A stretch of 64,000 nt of DNA from Membranipora membranacea (GCA_914767715.1 OU612075.1:4278001-4342000); one strand, 5' to 3'; counted from the first letter of the stretch, positions 49,986-61,992 are shown. The notes: generated by a model from the letters alone, not told the origin. Numbers and translations are program-made.

Positions 49986-50359
49986 CTGAAGCTAAAACAT
50001 AAACGAAATCACCACAAATGTATTGCGATAGAAGACCAATACCGTACAGAATTACTAGCTAGCTCCATCACTCTAAGGAAAAAGTTAGTGATTCTTTGTC
50101 GTTTGATTGTCTTTAGTTAGTGGTAAATGCCCGACATGCTTATGCAACAACTTAAAATTATTTTGGATTTTTTCTTCTGTGTTGCAAAGGTATATATACT
50201 TTATCGTAAGTAACTGCCTGCCTATAACATGCATTGGTCATTGAGTAGTCTTTAAAATTGAATCAAAACCATTCAACTTCTATGAACAATCAAGCAGACC
50301 GGAGCATCACACATGCAATAGATGAAATGACACTTAAGCACATCATTGCTGCTTGTGTG

Positions 50360-53300
50360 CTACGGTGGCGTACTTTTAGAGGTTGAGTAATCAGTGGTAG
50401 GCTGGGGAGGTGTATATGTAATAGTTGGTTCATCAGTAGTATATGTTTTACTTTCAGTGTATTGAGTTGTATCCTCGCTGTAAGGCTCTGGCGTTGTGGT
50501 GTAAGTTTCTGTTGTTGTGGTGTCATATGATTCAGTAGTACTATCGTAGCTATCCTTCTTGGTTGTGGTGTAAGGCTCCGGTGTTGTGGTGTCATATGAT
50601 TCAGTAGTACTATCGTAGCTATCCTTCTTGGTTGTGGTGTAAGGCTCCGGTGTTGTAGTGTCATATGACTCAGTGGTGCTATCATAGTTATCCTTCTTGG
50701 TTGTGGTGTAAGGCTCCGGTGTTGTGGTGTGATATGATTCAGTGGTACTATCGTAGCTATCCTTCTTTGTTGAGTGTACATTGCCGTTCAGATCTTCAGA
50801 GTAAGGCTCAGTGGTTGTAGAACTGGTGCTTGAGTATGGATCTTCTGTAGTTGATGGATAGGATGGTTGAGGTTGAGGTACAGGCCTTGTAGGTGGGCGT
50901 GGTGAGGGCATTGTAGGTGGGCGTGGTGAGGGCATTGTAGGCGGGCGTGGTGCTGGTCCGGCAGGTTGACGTGGTGCAGGTCTTGTGGGTGGGCGTGGTG
51001 CTGGACCTGTTGGTGGGCGTGGTGCGGGCCCGGCAGGTTGACGTGGTGTAGGTATTGTGGGTGGGCGGGGAGCAAATGTTGAGTCAGGGAAAGCTGTGGT
51101 GGTAGATGAAGTGCTGGTTGTGTCCACTTCTGGCCCTAGAAAAAAAAAAATTCTTCAGTAATAAAGTTGAAGAATCAAAACATTTTGATATGGGCAGATT
51201 TTTCGTTAGGGCGGCAGTGACCAAACAAGGTTTGGACTTTAATGGGTATTTTGTTGCATAAGAAACCTTTGATAAAACACTTTTATTTGATAAAACACTT
51301 TTATTTGATATCGCACAGACAGCCTGCATTGAATAAATCTATAGACTCAGATTTTTTACAGCGCTATCAGATAATAATCGTCGGCTCAGTGTATCCAAGT
51401 TTTATCCTACTCACAAAAGCATGAAATACCAGGTGCTTCTGTTTGCATATTGCATATTCGGTATGATTTTAGAGTTTTGGGGGAAAGGTAAATTCAGCAC
51501 AACCTTTTCTGGGTTCTCCCTTCCTTCATCTTATAACCCGAACATATGTATGCCTCAACTTCGCTGCTAGCACCTAGTATCTCATGATGGTACAGAACTT
51601 AATTCCTAATGTCTAGCGTTAAATAATTTAATTCAAGTGATTTTACTCGCGCTCTTTGAAGTTGAACTCAACAACAATTCTCTTGTCCTAAGCTGAATGA
51701 TACAATGTGCATCTTAGATATCGGATAGCAAAGAGCTTAGGAACCCTGGAGTTCCAGGATCTTGATCTGATTATAAAAGATTACGACTGCTTCCTCAATC
51801 TGGGCTAATAAATGTAAACAGAGATTTTCCCGCTTATTTTCAACTGACAAATCAGAACAGAGTGGATAACTATAACGGAAATGAACTTTTCTTATGAGTT
51901 TTATTTTATTATTATTTGGTACAAGTCCTAAGGACTTATTCTTCTCCAGAATAAAAATGATATACATATATATAATAACACACCAAAAAACAAAAACATA
52001 CAATTTAGAGTGATAAAACTAGTCATTCTAGAATAATTCATAATTTGTGGTTGAGTTCTACCTTAAGCTCCATACTTACCATCATTGCCGCCATCAGGGC
52101 AGGTAATTTTTTCTCCAGTACCACACCTGCCGTCATATCCCACCTGTATCCTGTCACACTCACAGACTCTGGTAGCAGTGTTACACACAGCATTACGATC
52201 TGTTACTCGGCAGTCAGCGTCTGACCTACATCCTGCTCTCTGACCTGCAGTACACAAAATAACAAGTAAGAATGTGTGATACTAAAGTCACAGTTCACAG
52301 TCCCTCAGATATCTGCAGACCCTCACCGCCTCATACAAAAAATATGCATCAGGCCTAAACGTTTAACTGCCTCCAACTTTTATATATTAAAAGATCCCAC
52401 ACTGTAAAGCGAGGACAGTCAATACTCTCAAACCCGAAGTATATTCAGTTGAAAATACTTTGTTTTTTGTTTTATTATTATCATTACTGTTTGTTTCATC
52501 AAAAGATTTTAATTTTTAGAAGCTTGCACCTCTTTTTATCTGTAAACATCTTTGATGAGAGAGTAATATTAAATAAAAAAAAAACAAACATACCTGCACA
52601 AGTGTTGACTCTGTACATCCAGTTAACTGCAGAAGAGCCCGTCAGTCTGTGACAGTCACGTTCACCGCTGATCCTCTCTGAGTATAAGATACACATTCGA
52701 GTCATTCTGTTATAGTTCAAACTGAAAACAGAGTAGTTGGTATTAGTTGTTTTCTGTTGGGCATCAGACAATAAAGCAGGACAGGCAGTTTTAGCAATGA
52801 CATTTACATGCGCAACCTGCGTGTTATTATTAGGTCGACTCGAGTTAATCCACCACAAGAGTGGGAGGGACAGCTTTAACATGTGCAAATGGGTACAGAT
52901 TCACACAGTTTGAAGTTGTGCCCTCGATCTTTTGTGATGGAATAACACTATTTCCAATTAGCAATGTTCACCATTACTATATTAATCTGATTGACGTTCT
53001 TCGTTTGTAAGTTAAGTTCTAGTTTCAACTTCATTCCACCGAATCATTGTTTAAATATTGAGTTCACTCATTACATTTTACTTTCTCTTTGGTCACACTT
53101 CTGTTAAAAAAGGTAACTATGAGTTGTTGACTTAACGACAGCACCAGCAACAAGTTTACAGTTTTTGAACTTACGACACCATGCCATCCTGTTCCTGTGG
53201 CACCCATGGAAAGGTTAATCTATAAAAAACCTGTTCCGAACACCGTTTTGCAGAATTTGAGAATTTTAGGAAAAACCATGGTCAGCTCCTGCACTATATA

Positions 53301-56300
53301 GCAATCATTGCACTGAGACAATCTGTCATAGCATCCATAGCATAGCATGTACTCTTAGTTTAAGATATCTAGCCTTATCTCAAAGGCCCCTTTTTTTGTT
53401 AGAGTGCCTTTGAGATAAAGCTATCCCTATCTTTTTGGCGAGTAAAAGTATACCTGACACATGATGATAGTCTGTAACATCCATCCTCACACTGCTGCAT
53501 GGAAACACCTGTAGCTACCTGCTGCTCATTTAGACCTGCTGCTCTCATGTCTGTCGTACTGATTGCTTCTATACAATCTGTATAACAAATAAATACAGCA
53601 TATGTGAGGTTAGAATTGCGAGCGTGAATGCTTGACGCCATCATATGTGTTTTGATATGACATTATTAGAATATGTACGGATGTAATGCCACACATATGC
53701 CACATGGGTTCGAGGTTCAAAATCAATGTAAGTTTTGTAAGAAGTGGGTGCTGGGGGTGGAACAACCAACCCAGTGGGGCTCGAACCCACAACTACTGCA
53801 GCACCCATCTCCTGACAGTGACTCGCAAACCCACTCGCTGATTGACCATCTTACCATCTCACCATCCCCATTAGTCATTTATTGCCTAATTAAAGACGAG
53901 CTTCAACGTGACCTTGGAGGCCCAGTGACATCACACTTTCAAGCAGCTAGATTAGATGGAACATGGGAAATCTAATGAATTGTAGATGTTCTCTATTCTC
54001 GGTTAAAGCTTACTCAATTGCCTGGACTACTGGTGTTGGTTGAAATTGCAAACTATAGTCGCTCACTGCATACCGTATAATGGACTGCGAACAAGTAGGT
54101 GCCTCAGCGGCTAGACCGCTATGACTGCGCCATTTTGCTCTTAGTTTGCAGGCAGGTCGAGCAAACCTGGGGGTCCAACAAGTCCCTGTAGTCAGTGGAC
54201 TGCAGTGGGATTCAAACCCACGACCTTCATCATTCGTATGCTGAGGGACCGGTGCTCTAACCAACTGAGCCACCTCCTACTCCAACTGATACTGTAACTT
54301 ACCATTCTGTGCAGGTAATGGTAGCGGCATGGGTGGGGGAGAGAAATCTGACACAGTCTCAGCTCCTGATTCTCCTTTCTGACCCTTCTGACCCATATCT
54401 CCCCTCTGTCCGGAGGCACCTGGTCTGCCTGGAGCTCCGTCACGTCCATTCAGTCCATCAAACCCATCCTGACCTGCAGGGTAAGGTCAATGCATATTGG
54501 TGAGCTGCTGCGCAATGTATCTTTATTTTCATTATCAACATTTACTTGAGTGATGATATAAGTGTGACTAATAGTGACCTATAGGCTCTAGTACAACCTA
54601 GGGATCGTACAAGGAATAAGTTTATTGCTTGGATCTGTATATTCTCATCGGCTATTTGCATGTGCAAATGTTTTTAAATGGAAGTAAATCGATCTTATTT
54701 GACTACAATAATTTGCAGACAAGTGCTTATCAAATCAGCTGGATTTGTTCTATTTTATTTATGTATTCTACCTTGGGGCCCACCTGGGCCTGGTGCACCT
54801 CTCTCTCCTTGTGGACCAGAGGAACCAGGTGAACCTGGTCTGCCAGGTTCTCCTGGTGCTCCATCGTTTCCTTGAGCCCCTGGTGCACCTGGTCTACCAT
54901 CAAATCCGTCTCTTCCACTTTCTCCCTGCATAACAAATATTTCATTTGAGAGATATTATCTGAAGAACGGGGTTCAAAACTTCATTAGCGCTTGACAGGC
55001 AAGCTTACAAACATTAAGCTAACATGGGGGAGGAAGAACCGCTTGAATTGGGAATAAAATTTGACCAGGTTACCAGAAGTGCTATTTTAAAACAAACAAC
55101 CACCATTTTAGAGAAATGCCACAACCTGCAGTAAATAATAATTACCTTCTGACCAGGTATTCCCGGTATTGGTGGTGCTGATGGAGCTCCTGACAGACCA
55201 GGCTCACCCTTATCTCCTGGGAAACCAGGTTGTCCTGTTCTACCATCAGTTCCTGCTGCCCCTGAAGGACAAAACAACAAACAGAGAATAATATGGGATA
55301 AAAGTTAACACCATATGAGCAAAACACTACATGAAAGCAATAATTTAAGTCGCCTTCACTAACAGCAAATTTCAAATAATTAAACTCTCAAATTATTTTG
55401 GTTCTCAAAACAACCTTCAGCGCATTCTCATCAAGGTATTGCATGTGGTTTTATAAAACAGGAGGTGCATATTAATTTTAACTAAGTGTCAAAATTGAAA
55501 CCATAGTCAAGCTATCAGTCCAGATCTAAGGTTCAGACCAGACCACACAAGGCTTGATGGGCAGATCAACTTACCACTATCACCCTTGGCTCCTTGTCTT
55601 CCATCGCGTCCTGGAACTCCAGGTCTTCCGTCACTTCCAGGCTCACCAGACAAACCTGGATTACCTGTCACAAGAAGTTTTTAATACGTAGTTTCAGTCA
55701 ACTTTCTTTTTGGATGCGCCCCTCTTAATCACAATGACACAAGACAAATTTTGTATCTGAACCATATTAATTTTTTTGACTGATTCTATCTACAACAAAA
55801 GCTGTGATGGCCGAGTGGTTAATGTGTTGTACTCGAAATCCAATGGGATATTCCCGCGTAGGTTCAAATCCTACTCACAGCAAAATAATTTTGCATGAGT
55901 TGTGTCACCTTGAGAGGATAATTTTATGTAAATCAACAAAGTTTTCATCAAAGCACGGACATAACTGAAAACTTCCAGCACATTTTGCAATAAAATGATT
56001 AAATTTGCAAGTGTGTTATTCTCTAACCAAATCTGTCAACGGAAAAAATCAATTTAAAAAAGAAAGATAGGGTTTAATAAATGATAATTATCAATTAAAC
56101 AGATGTGTCTACTTTTAGGCATTATGTTTTTTTGAGAGGTAGTCAGCGAAAGTTCGTGAACTGGATCATTGCAAATGAAATCCACAATACACTGTTGAAT
56201 GGAGGATAAGCCTTTGTGAGACGTACCATCAAATCCATTCATGCCATCCAGACCATCGTCTCCCCTGTCTCCCTTAGAGCCGGGGAATCCTGGGCGTCCA

Positions 56301-59300
56301 GTACGTCCAACATCTCCCTTTGCACCAGGAGCACCAGCAATACCACGAACAGTTCCACTTCGGCCTGTTAGAAAATATATGCTAGTGAGTGACTTCAGAT
56401 AAACATGACGTATATATACATATATATATACACAGCTCATCACATGGTAAAAACCAAAGAGAATCATTTAGATCCTTAAAACCATTTCTTGTGTACCATT
56501 GCCGATACTTAGATAGAGTGTCATTGCCTGATGGCTGAGTGACCCTTTATTCAGTAGAGGACAGCTTGCTATACATTCTGAGAGGTTCATTAAGGCTTTT
56601 AGTATCTGAGATGTATCAAATCTTCAGTTCGAGGTTTTAGGAGATTGCTTTTAAGTCAGCTCAATTTTTGCATTAAACACTGAGCCGATTTCATTCCGCC
56701 TGCTTAAATGGTCCAGGGTTGATAGAGAAGGATCTAGAGGGGGATCTTTATGCTGCGTGCGATCACGCAGTAGACCTCCTGGTTTTACAAGTCCTGTTCA
56801 GAAATGATGCCGGGCGCCGGGACTTGAACCTGGTTGCGATTGATTAATGCACAGAGGGTGATGAAAGTCATTTGCTAATTCATATATCTAAATTCATGTT
56901 TCTAATCCATGTTTCATTAGTAAAACTGGTCAGTAATTTGCTGAAAAAAATGTGTTTCCCTCTTGCAATAAAACAAAGATGGCAGAGGACTAAGAGGTTT
57001 TACCACATGTTGTAGCACTCACCATCCTGACCGGGCTCTCCTTTCTCTCCTGCAGATCCGGGGAACCCAAGACCTCCTCGGATACCTGTGTCACCCTTGT
57101 CTCCTTTGAAACCTCTGGATCCAATAGATCCTGGTCTGCCAGGACTTCCTTGTGCTCCAGGATCACCAGGTGTACCTTGAGATCCAGTTGATCCAATTCT
57201 TCCAGATCCAGTGGCTCCAGTTGCACCAATATCACCTGTCAACCGATTAAAATAATCAAGGATTAATTTTTTTAAATAATTTTGTTGGCATCTTAGTCAT
57301 ATAATTAAATCAGGCATAGTCATCAAATTAATACTTTCATTGTGAGACTTTTCTTATTCAGATGCTCATAGTTGGTGCAGCTATGTTAAAAAATGTGGTA
57401 GGTCAAATGCAGTACAACACCCAGAACAGCAAATGAATTACTCCAGTGACTTACTTTCAATTTCATTTACAAGCATTATCAACATGTATACTTTTACAAA
57501 CTGAAAGTGGAACCCCCAGTATATAAATCGGGGATGCCTAGTTCCTGATTTAGGAGCAATGGTTTAAATATTGATAATGTTCTAGAACAGGGGTGCTCAA
57601 ACTTTTTGCGCCAAGCGAGCAGGCTGTCAGTGGACAGTCGCAACGGATGAGTCTTATTATGGGCAAGTGGGCCACCTAAATAAGGCAAGTGGGCCAAATT
57701 TGGCCCTCGGACCATAGTTTGAGCACCCCTGTTCTAGAACAACTACCCTCAAGAAGACCCAGAGTGATAAGTATTTCTCTTCTACTGTAACTACACATGG
57801 ATGAATTAAATTCAGCTTGGAAGCGCTGAATAGATTTCAGATCCTAGTGGAGTTCCAGAGTACAATTTTTGGATTATTGCAACATATCTGTTACCTGTCT
57901 CTCCTGAAGAGCCTTGTTGTCCAGGCATCCCCGGCCTTCCTGGTCTGCCAACTGATCCAGCTTCTCCCTTCTGTCCTGGGGCACCTATGGATAAAGCGAG
58001 TAAGTATGTAATCATTTGTGGTTTGATATGAGCTGATATGTTACCAGTTGTTATCGTATTTTGAATCAGGGATATGGACAACCCTTTCATACATATTTCA
58101 TATATTGGTGCATGTAGTGCACGATACATCACCAATATATGCCTCGTTTGTCTCTCAAAAGTTGAGTATTAATTGTAGAATGAGAAGCTAATAGAATACA
58201 ACAATACAATTTCAATTGAAGGAATAACTGACAGGAGATGCCCTCTTGTCTTTAATTAGAGCATGTCAACTTCCCCTCGTTGACAATTTCCTTCCTGCAA
58301 CCCCTTTTTTGCAAATGTCTGTCAAACTACAACACAATGGATCGCCAGTTGTTTGCTATACATCAAGTGAAAGTGTATTATACCTGGTCTGCCAGTTGAG
58401 CTTCTACCATCAATGCCTCGAGCACCTGCTACACCAGAATCTCCCTTCTCTCCTGTGGCTCCACGTGGTCCGACTGATCCCCGGGCTCCCATATCTCCCT
58501 TGATGCCAGCTCTTCCTTGAGGACCTGATTATAATGATAAAAAATAAACAGATCTCTGAGTGTGACAAATAATGCTGAGGACTCGTACTCTTGTCACATC
58601 ATATAGGACATCACATAGTGGCACATGGAGAGTTTATCAAAATTATCAATTGTAGTTTGGATATATTTCCATGTATTATTGAATGTAGCCATAACCAGTT
58701 TAAAGACTTACCCTGTGGTCCTGCAGGTCCAACTATTTTATCATCTTGACAACAGGCACAGTTAATTGTGACACTCACTTCTCTTGGATCTAAGGCTGAG
58801 CCTGTGCCCCACCAGTTAGCTGATGAGCTGCCACTATCAACATATCAACAACCAAACAATATTACAAGTGTGCCAAATTTTCTAAATATACAACGTGGAT
58901 CAAGTTTATCTAATGTAACTGCCTTTGGAGTTGCTCCCCTTAAGCCATCTGCTCATCAGTAGAATAGAAATGACTCGAAATGCAGGACAATTCAAGTGGA
59001 CTTGATCTAGGCTGTATAGATGTGGGTAAAAATTGTTAGCACACTACAGTACAACAGCATAATCTGCTGATAATAGTATTATGATCTTTATGTATTCAAT
59101 AAAGACCAAAGACATCTAGAAATACTCAAACGTCATCTGGTAGAAATGGCACTGGTCACCAAATCAATTATTTACATGAATCAAAAATCTAGTGGATAGT
59201 GATTTAAATTAAAATCGGTCTATCGATTAGCAACGTAGGTAATTTTTAATTACGATTCAAGGATAATGTGACGTTCAATAATCTATTGACGACGGTGGGA

Positions 59301-61988
59301 GGTCGAACAAGTTTGTTCCCTGTGTGGTGGCGAAGAGATATTGCAAAAGTCGGGTATCAAGGCGCCTCGATACCCGAATTTTACAATATCCCTCCGCCAC
59401 CACACAGGGAACAAACTTGTTCTAAGAGGGGGGTCTGTAATATAGATTTGATGATCAGAAGAGCCTTCTTACCTAGCACCGCTGTCTCCACCAGCACCTG
59501 ACATATTATCATGAGCTGTATCTGGACCTCCTGTCTCTCTCTTCTGTCTAGTCACTGCTCTCTCTATAACCTGTCATCAGATACGGACAGCATTCAATCA
59601 GAACATAGGCACGGATATGGGGTCAGGGATATATGTATATAATTTTGTTGTCAGTGATCATCATTTTTTAAAATGTTTTCAGAATAAGCCAAAAAGAAAC
59701 TTAAAAAAAAGCAAAGCAATAATTATACAAACAAAAGTGGACTGTTTTACGAAATGTTTAACATTCAATGATGAACAAATATGTGTTGTGGTATGTGATA
59801 TATGAGGTGATATATAAAGTGATATATGTGAATGTGAGGTGAGGGATGTGGTAAATCGGTGCCTCTCTCTCGGCCGTTTGACTGGTTTTATGTGTATTTA
59901 TCACAAGTATAGAATGAGAATGTTGATGAATTCCCTGGTGAGAACGTGGAAGAGTGTACACCTATACACTATGTCAAAGAGATGCTCTTATTCTATAACC
60001 AGCGAGTGGAGGGGCAGTCACATAAACCGAGGGCAATTAGGATCTACAACTCCCCATGGTGTCAAAAAAACTAAACTGCCAATAAGAAACCCTGAAAACA
60101 CATTCGGAAATCAAGGGAGCTGAAACCAGAGATCATAGACAATATCTACTCCCCCAGTTTAAACTATTAGTAGCTAATAAAGCACCATTAGGGGTAGCCT
60201 GACAAAGATTCCCCCTCCCACATAAACAAAGCGGGTCAAGACAGGCTACATTAGACTTAATTTGGCAGCAGATATCTTGACAATAGAAATGGCATGGATT
60301 AGCTGTCATGTCTCATTACCATTTATTTTAGTTATCTATGTTTTTACCATCGTGATATTTATAATGGGAAATAATTAACAGGGCGTAATGACTACTTGTT
60401 CATTGGGCATGTTCACTAATTGAAGATTAACCATTGTAGACAATTATCTTTTTAGCTGCAAACTGGCCATAGAATTCTCATGTCTATCTGATAGGTGTTA
60501 TGGCATCAAGGATTAGTGTTTTGACAAAGGGATTAAGGCCATTTGAAGACAAAATGACTATCGGAAATAGGGAATGATCATATTTGCCTGATCAAGATAA
60601 GTTAAGGTTAGGTATCATTTAGACTCGTAATCCTAGGTTACGGTGATCTCATATACACGCAGCATTATATCCGCAAAACCACGGTACAAATGACTGTTTA
60701 GAATGATGAATAAAGTCTAGAGTAACAGCAGAAATCATTCTGGTTTAATTAAAGGTTTCCTAGCAGGGTACAATACAAGACGAATCATTAACATCATGTC
60801 GAGCACAAGAGACTGACCTTGTCTGACCGGCTTTTAAGACGGTGTCTGGCAATTCGAGCAGTGCTCGTTTTGCCATCTCAAGACTGCCCGTCTTAACACA
60901 AATTCCTAATTTAGCGATCACAATACTGCCCTTTGTTCTATCACTCACATTTATTTTCTCTGAGACTGACATTGGTTAAGCCGGTGCTATGTAAACACAT
61001 GCCAGTCTCAGACTCTGTCTCAGACTTGGGGTTAAAGACTGCTCAGTCTTGAGTTGGTGGCCAGCTGACGGAGACGGCCTAATGTAAAACCAGCTTTAGT
61101 TCGATGGATTCTAGCTGCAGTGGTAGTTTTACCAAAAATAGGTATCCCCTCTCTGAACTACCTAACCTTTATCAATAACATTAGGAAAGGAGCATGGAGA
61201 CCTAAGATCATCAATCGGTGCCAAATAAAGTGAAGAACCAACTACACATACTGACTCTCATGATCTGACTGGGCATGTAGATCACTGATAAACTACACTA
61301 TCATTACCACAAAGCAGATGTCGTAAGGCTAAGTATGCATCATGCGTGACATGAATTTGCGCATGTGCAAGAACAATGAGTTTAGTTTGGGTTCTGATTG
61401 CATCTTTGGAAAGGGGAAATGGGATACCCCCTGCATAAACTGTCAATCAGAATCAGTTAATAATGACAAGAAAGGATAACTATTAATAACAAATTCGCAC
61501 GCTTTAGGGAGTATGTCACCAGAGCAGGTAGCCAATCAGATGGCTTCGGAATTCCGAGACTCAATTTTGCAGAGATCAGCTCATGCCCAGAGCTGAGCAT
61601 GCGCAGAATGCCAACTACAGACAAAATGCTTTTTTTGAGTTGTTAATGAGGCTATTTAAGAAATACAGCTAAGATTTTTACTTGTACCGTTTAAATTGCA
61701 AATTTCTTGTTTTATTAGCCTGACCAAAATTTTGAATATACTAATAATTCAGGTAATAACTAAACTAAATATTCAAAAATTATACAAAGAGCTTACCTCT
61801 GTGTCAATTTTAGTAAGTTGTAGTTGTGAGAGTTCTGCTCTAAGTTGGCTGACTTGATTGGTTACGCTGACGACATAGAATGATAACACGATACCGCCCA
61901 CTATCAGTACTATAAAACCCAGGAACACGGTCACTGAGTGCAATCTACTAGAGGGGTAGCTATCCCTCTTACTCGGCTCCTCCATCAT
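50360..61988 (-). CDS. Type II membrane collagen with PAN-like, EGF-like and Pro/Thr-rich domains
   Basis: Predicted single-pass type II membrane protein of the cell surface or matrix. Minus-strand coding exons: 61797-61988, 59473-59570, 58712-58827, 58384-58524, 57895-57984, 57023-57235, 56227-56364, 55575-55664, 55146-55261, 54772-54925, 54303-54473, 53454-53577, 52594-52721, 52080-52244, 50360-51135; 2712 bp, 903 residues plus TAG. Cytoplasmic residues 1-19 precede a membrane helix (about 20-42) and a short coiled coil (43-64). RQKR (72-75) is a furin-like site. C120, C122 and C123 lie just before the Gly-X-Y region (130 to about 487), which has several interruptions. A PAN-like domain spans about 507-590 and a cysteine-rich EGF-like segment 591-645. 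The tail has PRPPTxPA repeats, then four repeats of about 23 residues around KKDSYDSTTESYDTTTPEP, probably heavily O-glycosylated. The layout recalls transmembrane collagens XIII/XXIII/XXV and gliomedin, but those lack PAN domains. Introns are mostly phase 1. Confidence 0.9.
51136..52079 (-). other. Intron between the EGF-like and Pro/Thr-rich exons
   Basis: The donor is gtaagt at 52078-52079 and the acceptor is a poly-pyrimidine tract ending ctag at 51136-51137. It contains a 20-base unit GATAAAACACTTTTATTT repeated twice at about 51271-51308. The open frames inside are A+T-driven. No other feature is seen. Confidence 0.5.
53755..53875 (-). mobile_element. tRNA-derived SINE-like sequence
   Basis: On the minus strand a B box GGTTCGAGCCC (53778-53788) lies about 60 bases after an A-box-like TGGTCAATCAGCG (near 53845). 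The head does not fold into an obvious complete tRNA, and the body differs from the copies at 100-255 and 54128-54280. It is therefore a second tRNA-derived family or a degraded tRNA. It lies in a collagen-gene intron. Confidence 0.5.
54128..54280 (-). mobile_element. tRNA-derived SINE, copy 2
   Basis: The minus strand starts GTAGGAGG, then has a perfect A box TGGCTCAGTTGG (54261-54272) and B box GGTTTGAATCC (54208-54218). The body shares AGTTTGCAGGCAG and neighbouring blocks with the copy at 100-255. Sequence beyond 54128 toward 54010 may still belong to the element. Its head ends 22 bases from the 3' splice boundary of the collagen exon 54303-54473, immediately inside the intron. The intact promoter boxes suggest it is younger than copy 1. 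Confidence 0.8.
55801..55882 (+). tRNA. tRNA-Ser (anticodon CGA), possibly a pseudogene
   Basis: The 5' arm GCTGTGA pairs perfectly with TCACAGC at 55875-55881. The A-box region is TGGCCGAGTGG and the B box GGTTCAAATCC. The T stem GTAGG/CCTAC is perfect, and a long variable arm (TGGGATATTCCCG) fits a class II serine tRNA. The anticodon loop CTCGAAA gives CGA. One anticodon-stem pair is broken (T opposite C in TTGTA/TCCAA), so function is doubtful. It lies in a collagen-gene intron on the opposite strand to that gene. A TTTT run follows at about 55890. Confidence 0.75.
56737..56850 (-). repeat. Dispersed repeat with B-box-like motif
   Basis: AGAGGGGGATCTTTATGCTGCGTGC and the following AGTAGACCT match 4889-4930. 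Further on, 56820-56830 reads GGTTCAAGTCC on the minus strand, a perfect Pol III B box. No matching A box was found. A decayed tRNA-derived SINE is the likeliest explanation. Confidence 0.5.
57588..57731. mobile_element. hAT-like non-autonomous DNA transposon with 8 bp target duplication
   Basis: The 144-base element starts CAGGGGTGCTCAAACT and ends with the complement AGTTTGAGCACCCCTG. It is bordered on both sides by the identical 8-mer TTCTAGAA (57580-57587 and 57732-57739). Terminal CAGGGGTG plus 8 bp duplications are the hAT hallmark. The interior includes GGGCAAGTGGGCC, repeated, and has no coding capacity. It is in a collagen-gene intron. Confidence 0.88.
59305..59422. repeat. 118-base near-perfect hairpin
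   Basis: Two arms of 59 bases, starting GAACAAGTTTGTTCCCTGTG and ending with its complement, meet at the palindrome GGCGCC (59361-59366) with about five mismatches. It lies in the intron just downstream (minus strand) of the exon with the furin-like site, about 50 bases from its donor. It may be a recent palindromic MITE or, if transcribed with the intron, a long RNA hairpin. Confidence 0.85.
59571..61796 (-). other. Intron 1 (coding) of the collagen gene
   Basis: A 2.2 kb intron lies between the membrane-anchor exon and the furin-site exon. It contains GATATATG-type simple sequence (59798-59835), a small inverted repeat (60195-60248) and CAGTCTCAGACTC-rich sequence near 61000-61060. It also holds a GCATGCGCAGA stretch (about 61598) that resembles an NRF1 site. 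The open frames are not supported. Confidence 0.5.
60195..60248. repeat. Short inverted repeat with TAGCCTG ends
   Basis: TAGCCTGACAAAG faces CAAAGCGGGTCAAGACAGGCTA, with C/T-rich sequence between. It resembles the 34138-34220 element in its AGCCTG..CAGGCT ends and AACAAAG core. It is too short and diverged to assign to a family. Confidence 0.4.
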
Positions 61989-61992
61989 TGTC
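61797..61992 (-). other. Membrane-anchor exon of the collagen gene with its 5' UTR junction
   Basis: The exon starts after acceptor ttattag with GACAATGATGG, so only four untranslated bases precede two consecutive ATGs; the first (61988) is taken as start. It encodes the cytoplasmic tail, the helix VTVFLGFIVLIVGGIVLSFY and a heptad-like stretch NQVSQLRAELSQLQL. It ends at donor gtaagc, phase 0. Confidence 0.85.

Noticed and set aside
50290-50781. 163-codon frame rich in His/Gln/Pro over the repeat exon
   Set aside because: Alternative frame of the tandem repeat; long only because the repeat lacks stops in that phase.
54629-54945. Several plus- and minus-strand frames over the collagen exon
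   Set aside because: They are shadows of Gly-X-Y codons in other frames and strands.
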